A stretch of DNA of 64,000 nt, from NCBI RefSeq assembly GCF_034670125.1, contig NZ_JAXMOC010000001.1, positions 496,001 to 560,000 on the forward strand, read 5' to 3'. The stretch is from Maricaulis sp034670125. GTDB lineage: Bacteria; Pseudomonadota; Alphaproteobacteria; Caulobacterales; Maricaulaceae. Both the position numbers and the translations under genes were made by a program. Positions 1 through 7,031 of this stretch are shown piece after piece (position 1 is the first letter of the stretch; each line of letters begins with the position of its first letter). A model generated the notes under the pieces. The model was not told where the DNA came from. It saw only the letters and a list, made by a program, of their open reading frames with translations, and ran no database searches.

Positions 1-491
1 AGCGGCTTGATGATGATGTCCTCATGCCGGTCCCTGAATCCGGTCAGCGCCGCCAGGTCGCGGGTGATCAGGGTTGGCGGAATGATGTCCGGATAGAGAA
101 GCGGAAGGATCTTTTCCGGGCTCGACCGGACCCAGAACGGGTCATTCATCACCAGCGTTTGACCCTTGAGCATCTCCAGAAGATGCGCGGCGGTCTGGTA
201 GGCCATGTCAAATGGCGGGTCCTGACGCATCAGGACCACATCAACATCCGTCGCCAAATCGAGATTGCGCGCCTCGCCCAATTCGGCGTGTTGTCCCTGG
301 ACGTGCCTGACCCTGACCGGACGGGCCCGGGCCATGATGCGTCCTTCCTGCCAGGCCAGCTGGTCAGGATGATAGACAAAGAGCTCGGCCCCTCTCGCCT
401 GCGCCTCCTCCATCAGCGCGAAGGTCGTATCGGCGTCGACATTGACCGCTTCAATCGGGTCCATCTGGACCGCTACACGCCATGTCATCAT
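1..491 (-). CDS. gshB: glutathione synthetase, N-terminal part (cut by window edge)
   Basis: ATP-grasp ligase that joins glycine to gamma-glutamylcysteine, the last step of glutathione synthesis in the cytoplasm. The minus-strand reading from 491 begins MMTWRVAVQMDPIEAVN, matching the N-terminal pre-ATP-grasp signature of bacterial GshB (VAVQMDPI), followed by a stretch resembling ELFVYHPDQL and the conserved MRQDPPFDMAY segment near residue 80. Only about 163 residues lie in the window; the ATP-grasp core is off the left edge. The start ATGATGA overlaps the stop of the upstream BON-domain gene, so the two are probably translationally coupled. Identification is strong because several family motifs are visible. 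Confidence 0.9.
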   Translation of the reverse strand, partial: MMTWRVAVQMDPIEAVNVDADTTFALMEEAQARGAELFVYHPDQLAWQEGRIMARARPVRVRHVQGQHAELGEARNLDLATDVDVVLMRQDPPFDMAYQTAAHLLEMLKGQTLVMNDPFWVRSSPEKILPLLYPDIIPPTLITRDLAALTGFRDRHEDIIIKP

Positions 492-1180
492 CCGGTCTCC
501 GAGCCGCCCAGCAATTGCGGACCGGAGGTAGGTTCGCCGGGATCGGATTCAACCCCGGGATTGGCTTCACCCACACAGGCTTCCGCCCGGCGTTCGCCCC
601 GGGCCGGCAGATTGGTCGCAACACCGGCGACGCGGACATAGGAAACCACTTCCTGCACGCCCTCGACCAGCGACGCATGGGTGCTGGCCCGTTCGAGTTC
701 GCCGCGGTTGCGGGCGACGCCCAGCAGATAGACGCGGCTGTTTCGAGTCTCGACATTGAAATTGATCGACCGGACGGCCCGGTCAGAGATCAGGCGACCA
801 TTGACCCGGGCAGTGATCTCGGCATCGCGGGCGCGATCCCGGAAACCCTGCCCGGCCCCCACTTCGATCTCGTTGGCCACATTGCGAACCGCCACCGAGG
901 ACCAGGCCAGACACTCGGCCATGAGACGATCATCCTCGCGCGGCACCCGGCCGGTCAAAAGGGCGATACCCTCGGTAACCTCGACATCGACCCCGTCCAG
1001 CGCGAACCCCTCGGAGCGCAGCATGGCGGACTTGATGGCGACCGAAGCGTTGGTGTCATCCAGTTGTCGGCCGATGGAGCGTTCTTGCCCGACCGAGCCA
1101 ACGCTGCTGCAAGCGGCCGGTACAAGTCCCGCGGCGACCAGCACCAGAGCGATTGAAAATGAGGATAAACGGTCGGCCAT
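488..1180 (-). CDS. BON-domain outer-membrane lipoprotein, DolP/YraP-like
   Basis: Predicted lipoprotein of 230 residues. The start at 1180 is chosen because an AGGAG sequence lies just upstream and the protein then opens with a signal peptide ending in a near-canonical lipobox (LVPAAC, Cys24). Two BON domains follow (about residues 45-110 and 118-185), then a Pro/Gly-rich C-terminal tail. In E. coli the two-BON lipoprotein DolP keeps the outer membrane intact. The neighbours rsmI, an LpoA-like gene and yraN reproduce the yraL-yraM-yraN-yraP neighbourhood of E. coli, which supports the DolP assignment beyond the domain match. The reading frame continues upstream of 1180, but that part overlaps yraN and is not protein-like. 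Confidence 0.8.
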   Translation of the reverse strand: MADRLSSFSIALVLVAAGLVPAACSSVGSVGQERSIGRQLDDTNASVAIKSAMLRSEGFALDGVDVEVTEGIALLTGRVPREDDRLMAECLAWSSVAVRNVANEIEVGAGQGFRDRARDAEITARVNGRLISDRAVRSINFNVETRNSRVYLLGVARNRGELERASTHASLVEGVQEVVSYVRVAGVATNLPARGERRAEACVGEANPGVESDPGEPTSGPQLLGGSETG

Positions 1181-1286
1181 GCACGAAACTCCTGTCGAAT
1201 CGCCCGTGCCCCGGCTTGGGCATTTGCAAACGCGCCACCATGACAAGTCCCGGCGCTTCGGCCAAGCGGCATCGGAACAATCAATG

Positions 1287-1670
1287 TCACAACAGGTCAC
1301 GCGCATCGTCGCCGGGCGTCCAGGCCGCTCGCCGGTGCTGCGGCCAGCGCCCCGGAACCACCAGGACCAGGTCGTAGCGCAAATGCAGGTGATGCAATGA
1401 GGATCTCGGCGCCCGCCAGATCGAGGCGGCGCGGGTGATCCGGCCACGCTGGCGCGGGCCGATCGAATCCAGTGCCCCGGCAAGCGTGGCTCGCGCCTTG
1501 ACCTCGATGAAAACCAGATATTCACCGCGACGGGCGACCAGGTCGATCTCCCCGGCAGCGGTGCGGGCCCTGTGATCAAGCAGTCGATACCCCTTCGCGA
1601 CCAGCCAGGCCATGGCCAGCCATTCGGCCCAACGACCCCGGGCCTCGGCCTGTCGTCGGGCCCGGGTCAC
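1287..1670 (-). CDS. YraN/UPF0102 family nuclease-like protein
   Basis: Small protein of 127 residues with the UPF0102 fold related to Holliday-junction-resolvase-type nucleases. Visible are GRWAEWLAMAWLVAKGYRLL (helix 1) and the motif GEIDLVARRGEYLVFIEVK, which carries the Asp and Glu-x-Lys of the putative catalytic centre. The start is the GTG at 1670, which overlaps the rsmI stop in a GTGA arrangement; the upstream ATG at 1730 would add 20 poorly conserved residues inside rsmI. The protein's function is not established in any organism. The rsmI-yraN pairing is widespread in Proteobacteria. Confidence 0.85.
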   Translation of the reverse strand: MTRARRQAEARGRWAEWLAMAWLVAKGYRLLDHRARTAAGEIDLVARRGEYLVFIEVKARATLAGALDSIGPRQRGRITRAASIWRAPRSSLHHLHLRYDLVLVVPGRWPQHRRAAWTPGDDARDLL

Positions 1671-2569
1671 CGCGCCGCATCTCCGCCCTTGAGAGCGAGG
1701 GCGCGGGCATAGACATCGCGTCGTGGCCATCCCGACGCTTCGGCGACATGCCCCGCCGCCTCCTTGACCCGCATGTCTTCCAGCGCCGCGCGCAGGGCCG
1801 TGTCGATCCGACCGGCATCCCAGTCATCGGCGGACGGCGGGCCCACAACGATGACCACCTCACCGCGCGGCGACCCGGCTTCGGCGTAATGGGTCGCCAA
1901 CTCGGACAGCGACCCCCGCCGGGCTTCCTCATGCATTTTGGTCAGCTCCCGGCAGACCGCTGCCGATCGGTCCCCGAGCACCTTGTGCAGACTTGCCATC
2001 ATGGCTGGCAGTCGCGACACCCCCTCATAGAAGACGAGACTGCCCGGCACATGCCGGAACGGCTCAAGCCAAGCCTCACGCGGGCCGGTCTTTTGCGGCG
2101 GAAAGCCGGCAAAGGTGAAACAGTCGGTCGGCAGGCCGGCAATGGTCAGCGCCGCCAGAACCGCCGACGCCCCCGGTATCGCGATAACCGGAATGCCCGC
2201 AGCAATCGCATCCCGGGCCAGCTTGTAGCCCGGGTCGGAGACCAGAGGCGTGCCGGCATCCGACACCAAGGCAATCCGCGCACCCGATTGCAGGGCGTCC
2301 AGGATGCCGGGCCGGACCCGCTCGCCATTATGGTCATGATAGGCGGTCAGCTCGACCTTGAGCCCATAGGCGTCCAGCAGCCGGCGGGTGACGCGCGTGT
2401 CCTCGGCCAGCACCCGATCAGCCTGACCCAGTACATCCAGCGCCCGCAGGGTTATGTCACGCAGATTGCCGATTGGCGTCGAAACCAGATAAAGGCCCGG
2501 CCCCAGTGCTTGCCCCTTGCCGCCGCGGCGGATAGCTTCGCCAAGAATTTCCCGGGATGTTTCGGTCAT
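1667..2569 (-). CDS. rsmI: 16S rRNA (cytidine1402-2'-O)-methyltransferase
   Basis: SAM-dependent tetrapyrrole-methylase-fold enzyme that 2'-O-methylates C1402 of 16S rRNA, in the ribosomal P site. The 300-residue product has LYLVSTPIGNLRDITLRAL near residue 30, AEDTRVTRRLL, a YHDHNE-like segment (AYHDHNGER), LVSDAGTPLVSDPG and IPGASAVLAAL, all diagnostic of RsmI. It is slightly longer than the E. coli enzyme because of an N-terminal extension of about 25 residues. No other ATG, GTG or TTG in frame precedes the first motif, so the ATG at 2569 is taken as start; it overlaps by two bases the ATG of the opposite-strand lipoprotein gene. Confidence 0.93.
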   Translation of the reverse strand: MTETSREILGEAIRRGGKGQALGPGLYLVSTPIGNLRDITLRALDVLGQADRVLAEDTRVTRRLLDAYGLKVELTAYHDHNGERVRPGILDALQSGARIALVSDAGTPLVSDPGYKLARDAIAAGIPVIAIPGASAVLAALTIAGLPTDCFTFAGFPPQKTGPREAWLEPFRHVPGSLVFYEGVSRLPAMMASLHKVLGDRSAAVCRELTKMHEEARRGSLSELATHYAEAGSPRGEVVIVVGPPSADDWDAGRIDTALRAALEDMRVKEAAGHVAEASGWPRRDVYARALALKGGDAAR

Positions 2570-3917
2570 GCTTACAGTCTTCAATCCGCGTATCGCCCAG
2601 TCGGTCGGCACTCTGGCACAAAGCCGCGCGCTGCGCTGCCTTGCTGTCATTGCGATGGTCGGTGCCCTCGCAGCCTGCGGCACGACCCAGACCACACCTC
2701 CACCGCCGGTCTTCATTCCACCGGAACCGGTGGTCGAGCAACCGGTCGAGATTGAGCCGGAGCCGGTCGAAGAACCGGTCGCGACAGGGCTCATCCCACC
2801 CCACATGGCTGATCGCGATATTGCCCGGGTGGCCGTACTGCTGCCCTTCTCGGCCGACAGTTCCGGCGCCCGTTCCGAGGCGATCCGGCTGTTGCATTCG
2901 GCTGAACTGGCGCTGTTCGAGCGCGGCAGTGGCAATCTCCTGATGATCCCGAAGGACACCCAGGGCACTGCCGAAGGCGCCCGTGAAGCGGCTCGCGCCG
3001 CCATCGAGGACGGGGCCGACATCATCATCGGGCCACTGTTTGGCCCCGCCGTTTCGGCCGCCGGCCAGGTGGCGCGCCAGGCCGGTGTCCCGGTGATTGC
3101 CTTCACCACCGATACCACCGTCGCCGGTGATGGCGTCTATCTTATGAGTTTTCCGCCCGAAATCGAAGTCGCCAGGATTGTCGAATATGCCACTCGACGC
3201 GGGGTCGAGCGCTTCGCCTATCTCGGTCCGCAGAACCGCTACGGCATGGCTGTGCATACGGCCCTGCAGGACAATGCAGCCATGACCGGCGGCCATATTG
3301 CTGCGGAAAGCTTTTACACCGGCGATGTCGAGGCCATGGCCCGCGCGTCGGCCCGGCTCGCTGAAGGGGTCTTTGAACCCCTGACGCCGGAAGAGGCTGA
3401 CGAGTTGCGCCTGCTGGACTGGGAGCCCGATCCGGAGGCGCCGTTCCAGGCCGTCATGTTGCCGGAAGGTGGAACGCGTCTGCGCGCGCTGGGCCCGCTA
3501 CTGATTTCCCAGGCGGTTGACCCGCTTGTGGTCCGCTTCCTGGGCACCGGCTTGTGGAATGATCCGGACCTGTTGCGTGAACCGGCCTTGCGGGGCGGTT
3601 GGTTTGCCGGACCGGATCTGAGCGCCCGGACCGCTTTTGAGACGGCTTACGAGGCCAGCTATGGAAGTGAGCCGTCCCGGATCGCCAGCCTTGCCTATGA
3701 CGCCATGAGCCTGGCGGCGCATCTCGATGGTGGCGAACGCGGCTTCAGCCGCGAGGCGATCGAGGAGGACCAGGGCTTCCTGGGCGCGGACGGCCTGTTC
3801 CGCTTCCGGGCCACCGGCATGATCGAGCGCGGCCTGGCGATCTATGAGATGCGGTCACGCGGATTTCGCGAGATAGAACCTGCGCCGCTGTCATTCGACC
3901 CGGAACCCGCCTTTTAG
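2568..3917 (+). CDS. LpoA-like penicillin-binding protein activator lipoprotein
   Basis: Periplasmic-binding-protein-like lipoprotein of 449 residues. A signal peptide runs to the lipobox LAAC (Cys36), followed by a Pro/Glu-rich linker of about 40 residues, then a type I periplasmic-binding fold starting with IARVAVLLPFSADSSG and containing GADIIIGPLFGPAVSAAG and GVPVIAFTTDTTVAG. This matches the C-terminal domain of LpoA, the outer-membrane activator of PBP1A in gammaproteobacteria. The N-terminal TPR domain of E. coli LpoA is absent, as is usual in alphaproteobacteria, so activation of a PBP is an inference. It is divergent from rsmI, as in the classical lpoA-rsmI arrangement, and its ATG shares two bases with the rsmI ATG. 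Confidence 0.8.
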   Translation: MLTVFNPRIAQSVGTLAQSRALRCLAVIAMVGALAACGTTQTTPPPPVFIPPEPVVEQPVEIEPEPVEEPVATGLIPPHMADRDIARVAVLLPFSADSSGARSEAIRLLHSAELALFERGSGNLLMIPKDTQGTAEGAREAARAAIEDGADIIIGPLFGPAVSAAGQVARQAGVPVIAFTTDTTVAGDGVYLMSFPPEIEVARIVEYATRRGVERFAYLGPQNRYGMAVHTALQDNAAMTGGHIAAESFYTGDVEAMARASARLAEGVFEPLTPEEADELRLLDWEPDPEAPFQAVMLPEGGTRLRALGPLLISQAVDPLVVRFLGTGLWNDPDLLREPALRGGWFAGPDLSARTAFETAYEASYGSEPSRIASLAYDAMSLAAHLDGGERGFSREAIEEDQGFLGADGLFRFRATGMIERGLAIYEMRSRGFREIEPAPLSFDPEPAF

Positions 3918-3920
3918 GCC

Positions 3921-5090
3921 CTAGGGCAGAACCTCACGGGTCACGCGGTCGGCCAGAAGGCGCCCCTGGGCGGTCAGTTGCAACCGGCTGTCTGCGCGGT
4001 GCAGGAAGCCATCCTTCACCATCCGGTCGATGCCATCACCGTTCAGGCTGCGTCCGGTCGTCACTCGAAGATGGCCCAGGTCCAGCCCGTCAGTGACCCG
4101 CAACCCCAGAAAGGCGCGCTCGACCAGATCGTCGTCGGGGGTCAATCGTTCAAGCTGACCGTCGCCTACACCGGACCCGGACCGGCTGACCGCCGCAATA
4201 TAATCCGCCGGCCGACGGCAGGCGGTGGTCGCGATCCGGCCATCCATCGTCGACCGACCCAGGCGGCCATGGGCGCCGGGACCGACACCGATCCAGTCAC
4301 CACCCTCCCAGTAGATCCGGTTGTGGACCGATTGATCCGCGGGCGAGCGGGCATGGTTGGAAATCTCATAGGCCGGGAACCCCCTGGAAACACACAGTGC
4401 CTGCGTCGCCTCGTAGAGATCGGCCGCACTGTCGCCATCGACCGCCAGGGTTTCACCCCGTTCTGTACGTTTTCCGAACGCCGTCCCCGGCTCGATGGTG
4501 AGCTGGTAGGCCGAGACATGACTCGCCCCGCTGGCGAGCGCTTCGCCCAGCTCACGCGTCCACGCCTCGACGGTCTGACCGGTCTGCGCATAGATCATGT
4601 CAACGGAAACCCGCGAGAAGGCGGACAGGGCCGCGTCGACGGCCCCGCGCGCCCGGGCTGCGTCATGATCGCGTCCGAGGGCGGCGAGAACCGTGTCGTC
4701 AAAGCTCTGGACACCCAGTGAAAGCCGCCCGACGCCGACCGACCCGATTGCCGCAAACCGGGCCTGGTCGGCCGGATTGGCTTCCAGACCGATCTCGATG
4801 CCAGGCGCAAACCCCCACAGGCGCTCCGCCGTTTCGATCACACGCGCGATCCAGTCCGGCTTCATGAGCGACGGGGTTCCGCCGCCGAAGTGCAGGCTCG
4901 CCAGCGGTCGGTCACCGGTCCTGGCCCGCCAGTCCGACATATCTGTCAGGATGGCGGCCAGCAGGGCCTCATCATTGCCCTTCGGCCGATAGACGTTGAA
5001 GTCGCAATAGGGGCAGATGCGGGCACAATAGGGCCAGTGAAGATACAGCCCCAGCGCGTCACCCAGCCGCGAGGGGCCTGTTCCGGTCAC
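3921..5090 (-). CDS. hemW: HemW, radical SAM haem chaperone
   Basis: Radical-SAM protein of 389 residues, formerly called an oxygen-independent coproporphyrinogen III oxidase-like protein. The CxxxCxxC cluster motif is in HWPYCARICPYCDFNVY near residue 20, GGGTPS near residue 70, and a HemN C-terminal domain follows. HemW family proteins lack coproporphyrinogen oxidase activity and deliver haem to membrane enzymes. The start at 5090 overlaps the rdgB stop (ATGA), so hemW is the second gene of an rdgB-hemW operon. It ends 3 bp from the convergent LpoA-like gene. HemN itself has a different N-terminus, which makes HemW the better call. Confidence 0.9.
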   Translation of the reverse strand: MTGTGPSRLGDALGLYLHWPYCARICPYCDFNVYRPKGNDEALLAAILTDMSDWRARTGDRPLASLHFGGGTPSLMKPDWIARVIETAERLWGFAPGIEIGLEANPADQARFAAIGSVGVGRLSLGVQSFDDTVLAALGRDHDAARARGAVDAALSAFSRVSVDMIYAQTGQTVEAWTRELGEALASGASHVSAYQLTIEPGTAFGKRTERGETLAVDGDSAADLYEATQALCVSRGFPAYEISNHARSPADQSVHNRIYWEGGDWIGVGPGAHGRLGRSTMDGRIATTACRRPADYIAAVSRSGSGVGDGQLERLTPDDDLVERAFLGLRVTDGLDLGHLRVTTGRSLNGDGIDRMVKDGFLHRADSRLQLTAQGRLLADRVTREVLP

Positions 5091-5680
5091 GATCCGAACT
5101 CGGCGGCAATCATGGCCTCGAGGGCGCGGGCCCGATGGCTGAGCCGGCGCTTGCCGTCGGCACTCATCTCGCCGAATGTGATGTCGTGCCCGCGTGGCTG
5201 GAAGATCGGGTCATAGCCGAAACCGCCAGTTCCGCGGGGCGGCCAGACAATCTCGCCCAGAACCTCACCCTCAAAATATCGGACGTCCGATCCGGGGCGC
5301 GCCAGGGCGATCGTACAGACAAAACGTGCGGTCCGGTCCGTCGCGCCGGCACGGGACAATTCGCTATCGACCCGCTGCATCGCTCGCAGGAAGTCGCGCG
5401 GCTCACCGGCCCAACGCGCCGAGTAGATGCCGGGATCACCACCCAGCGCATCGACCGACAGGCCGGAATCGTCAGCGATACAAGGCAAGCCGGTTGCTTC
5501 ACAGGCGGCGCGCGCCTTCAGGGCCGCATTACCGCGAAATGTCGCCTCGGTTTCTTCGGGTTCAGGAAGGTCAAGGTCCGCAGCACTCTTCAGGGCTACG
5601 CCAAAAGGCGCGAGAATTTGCTCCATCTCCTTGATCTTGCCCACATTATGACTGGCGAGAACCCAGGTTTCGCGCACCAT
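5087..5680 (-). CDS. rdgB: XTP/dITP diphosphatase (RdgB/HAM1)
   Basis: House-cleaning pyrophosphatase that hydrolyses dITP, XTP and dHAPTP, keeping deaminated purines out of DNA. The 197-residue product has the N-terminal WVLASHNVGKIKEMEQIL substrate-binding segment, ATFRGNAALKARAA, IADDSGLSVDALGGDPGIYS with the catalytic Asp, GTGGFGYDPIF and the C-terminal LSHRARA. An AGGGG sequence lies five bases before the ATG at 5680. In many alphaproteobacteria rdgB directly follows rph; here a 1.35-kb island and a strand-convergent element lie between rph and rdgB, suggesting insertion. Confidence 0.95.
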   Translation of the reverse strand: MVRETWVLASHNVGKIKEMEQILAPFGVALKSAADLDLPEPEETEATFRGNAALKARAACEATGLPCIADDSGLSVDALGGDPGIYSARWAGEPRDFLRAMQRVDSELSRAGATDRTARFVCTIALARPGSDVRYFEGEVLGEIVWPPRGTGGFGYDPIFQPRGHDITFGEMSADGKRRLSHRARALEAMIAAEFGS

Positions 5681-5726
5681 TTCGACCCCTTTCCGCGTGT
5701 TTACATATCGCCTTTCGAAAAATTCA

Positions 5727-5783
5727 TATCGAAAAACGATATTTTTCGCTTGCGTCCATCAAACTTTCTGTTTATCGATAAAC
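5727..5783. promoter_or_regulatory. nested palindromes, candidate operator/promoter region
   Basis: An AT-rich segment between divergent rdgB (minus) and the membrane-peptide gene (plus) holds ATATCG-5 nt-CGATAT at 5727-5743, overlapping CGAAAAA-5 nt-TTTTTCG at 5731-5749, and the perfect 14-bp palindrome GTTTATCGATAAAC at 5770-5783. A possible promoter, TTGCGT (5751-5756) and TATCGA (5773-5778) with 16-bp spacing, would put the second palindrome on the -10 element. The CGATA core is shared by the palindromes. This is what an operator of a local repressor would look like, and the Cro-type regulator at 6630 is the obvious candidate, but binding is inference. Confidence 0.5.
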
Positions 5784-5862
5784 AACAAGGGCGGGAAACG
5801 TCACCCGAACAACATGAATGACAACGGTAATTGGTCAGATACAAGAGAAAGGAAACAGTGAA

Positions 5863-5979
5863 ATGGTCAGGTCCAACAATTCGGGTATCCAGATGATCGG
5901 CTCCATCGCCATCAACCTGGTACTGCTGGTCTCGGTCGCGGCAGGTGCGTTCTACGCCATTGCCCCGGTCACGGCATGA
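5863..5979 (+). CDS. 38-residue single-pass membrane peptide
   Basis: Short open reading frame opening MVRSNNSGIQMIGSIAINL, with one hydrophobic segment of about 25 residues (roughly 9-34) and a short polar, positively charged N-terminus, so probably N-in. An AAAGGAAAC ribosome site lies about 8 bases before the ATG. It stands about 80 bp upstream of a DUF2975 membrane protein and a Cro-type regulator, in the same direction. The family is not recognised. Coding is supported only by the good ribosome site, the membrane-like composition and the position behind a palindromic promoter region. It could be a real small membrane protein or a leader peptide. Confidence 0.5.
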   Translation: MVRSNNSGIQMIGSIAINLVLLVSVAAGAFYAIAPVTA

Positions 5980-5994
5980 TGGAAAAAGTCGCGT

Positions 5995-6030
5995 GAGGTC
6001 CGGAAGGCCGGGCTAAGGTCAACGGACCTC
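5995..6030 (+). other. hairpin between membrane peptide and DUF2975 gene
   Basis: GAGGTCCG at 5995-6002 is the exact complement of CGGACCTC at 6023-6030, giving an 8-bp stem with a 20-nt loop directly after the small membrane-peptide gene. No T-tract follows, so this looks more like a processing site or weak attenuator than a simple terminator. It would separate expression of the peptide from that of the DUF2975 gene. Confidence 0.4.
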
Positions 6031-6061
6031 GCGTGCGACGCCTAACAGGGAAGGGGCGGTC

Positions 6062-6616
6062 ATGAAGACACTGGGGAGCGGATCACTTGTATCCGTCTTG
6101 AAGGTGGTACTGGACATTGTCTGGTACCTGGCCTGGGGTCTGTTGGCCTTTGCTGCCCTCGTCCTGGTCGCTACAGGCACCCTCCTGGCGATGGACTGGC
6201 TCGGCTATTCGCCGAATTTCCTGACCGACCTGTTCCAGGCGATCCGGAATTTTGGTGGCGCCTATCCGATCCTGATCGCCCACATCACCGCATTCCTGGT
6301 CGTCAATGACCGGCTGCGCCGGATCTTTTCAACGCTTGTCGCCGGCGATCCCTTCGTACCCGAAAACGCCGGCCACCTCCGGCTGATCGCCATCGCCATC
6401 GCCGTCTTCCAGGTCCTGCGCTACCTCACCCAGGGCGCTGTCGCGATGGTAATGACCTTGTTGCACGCCGATGCGCCGGTCGTCGGCGGGGTGGAAATCA
6501 ACAAGCTGGGCAGTTTCGACCTCGGCGCCTGGTTCGCCGTTCTGGCGCTGTTGGTACTGGCGGAAGTGTTCCGCGAAGGCGCGCGGATGCGCCAAGAACA
6601 AAAATTGACGATTTAG
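6062..6616 (+). CDS. DUF2975 integral membrane protein
   Basis: Membrane protein of 184 residues with four predicted transmembrane segments (about 15-45, 65-85, 108-135, 155-175) and the DUF2975-type central segment FLVVNDRLRRIFSTLVAGDPF followed by N and LR residues. The start has the ribosome site GGGAAGGGG 7 bases upstream. DUF2975 proteins are typically encoded next to a small Cro/YozG-type regulator, as here, and the biochemical role is unknown. It may act as a membrane partner or sensor controlling that regulator. It forms a unit with 6630-6860 (13-bp gap) and probably with the 38-residue peptide upstream. Confidence 0.8.
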   Translation: MKTLGSGSLVSVLKVVLDIVWYLAWGLLAFAALVLVATGTLLAMDWLGYSPNFLTDLFQAIRNFGGAYPILIAHITAFLVVNDRLRRIFSTLVAGDPFVPENAGHLRLIAIAIAVFQVLRYLTQGAVAMVMTLLHADAPVVGGVEINKLGSFDLGAWFAVLALLVLAEVFREGARMRQEQKLTI

Positions 6617-6629
6617 GGAGACGCACACC

Positions 6630-6860
6630 ATGCCCATTCGCGTCACTCTAGATCGCATGCTCCTCGAGCGCCGCATGTCGCTGACCGAACTCTGCGACCG
6701 TGTCGGAATCACCATGGCCAACCTGTCCATCCTCAAGACAGGCAAGGCCAAGGCCGTCCGCTTCTCGACCCTGGAAGCGCTGTGTCGCGAACTGGGTTGT
6801 CAGCCCGGCGACCTGCTTGGATTTGACGATGAGGATGATGACGCCGACGCTGCCGAATAG
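6630..6860 (+). CDS. Cro/C1-type (YozG-like) transcriptional regulator
   Basis: A 76-residue helix-turn-helix protein. Residues 5-65 form the Xre/Cro domain: LDRMLLERRMSLTELCDRVG, ITMANLSILKTGKAKAVRF (recognition helix region) and LEALCRELGCQPGDLL. The end is very acidic (DDEDDDADAAE). It resembles the single-domain regulators coded with DUF2975 genes. An AGGGAGA ribosome site precedes the ATG. It probably regulates its own operon; the palindromes at 5727-5783 are candidate targets. The gene ends about 40 bp before a large inverted repeat that could terminate transcription. Confidence 0.88.
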   Translation: MPIRVTLDRMLLERRMSLTELCDRVGITMANLSILKTGKAKAVRFSTLEALCRELGCQPGDLLGFDDEDDDADAAE

Positions 6861-6902
6861 GCGCGCGCGTCTCACAGAACCGCCGGCCCTCGGGTCGACG
6901 GG

Positions 6903-6993
6903 ACAGACGGCGGGGGTGGGCCTGCACGGTAGCCCCTTCCCAAAGAGGCCGTGCGGGCCGTTTCCAGCCCCCCAGCGCGCCCCCGCCGTCTGT
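6903..6993. terminator. large composite inverted repeat between convergent genes
   Basis: The outer arms ACAGACGGCGGGGG (6903-6916) and CCCCCGCCGTCTGT (6980-6993) are perfect 14-bp complements. Inside, GGCCTGCACGG (6919-6929) pairs with CCGTGCGGGCC (6949-6959) with one G-T wobble. On the plus strand TTCTCTTAATT follows. It lies between the convergent regulator (ends 6860) and rph (ends 7032), which fits a bidirectional terminator. It is far larger than an ordinary one and resembles a structured RNA or a mobile palindromic repeat. No known RNA family was recognised in it. Confidence 0.6.
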
Positions 6994-7031
6994 TCTCTTA
7001 ATTCACCCGGCTTGACGCCGGAGTGCAAGCC

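Noticed and set aside
488..1579. 363-codon frame starting at 1579 for the BON protein
   Set aside because: The first 133 codons run across yraN and are not protein-like; the lipoprotein signal and AGGAG place the start at 1180.
5995..6030. Resemblance to SRP RNA (GGTCCGGAAGG)
   Set aside because: The essential GGAAG/AGCAGC apical pairing of SRP RNA is missing and the stem is only 8 bp, so it is listed as a hairpin only.
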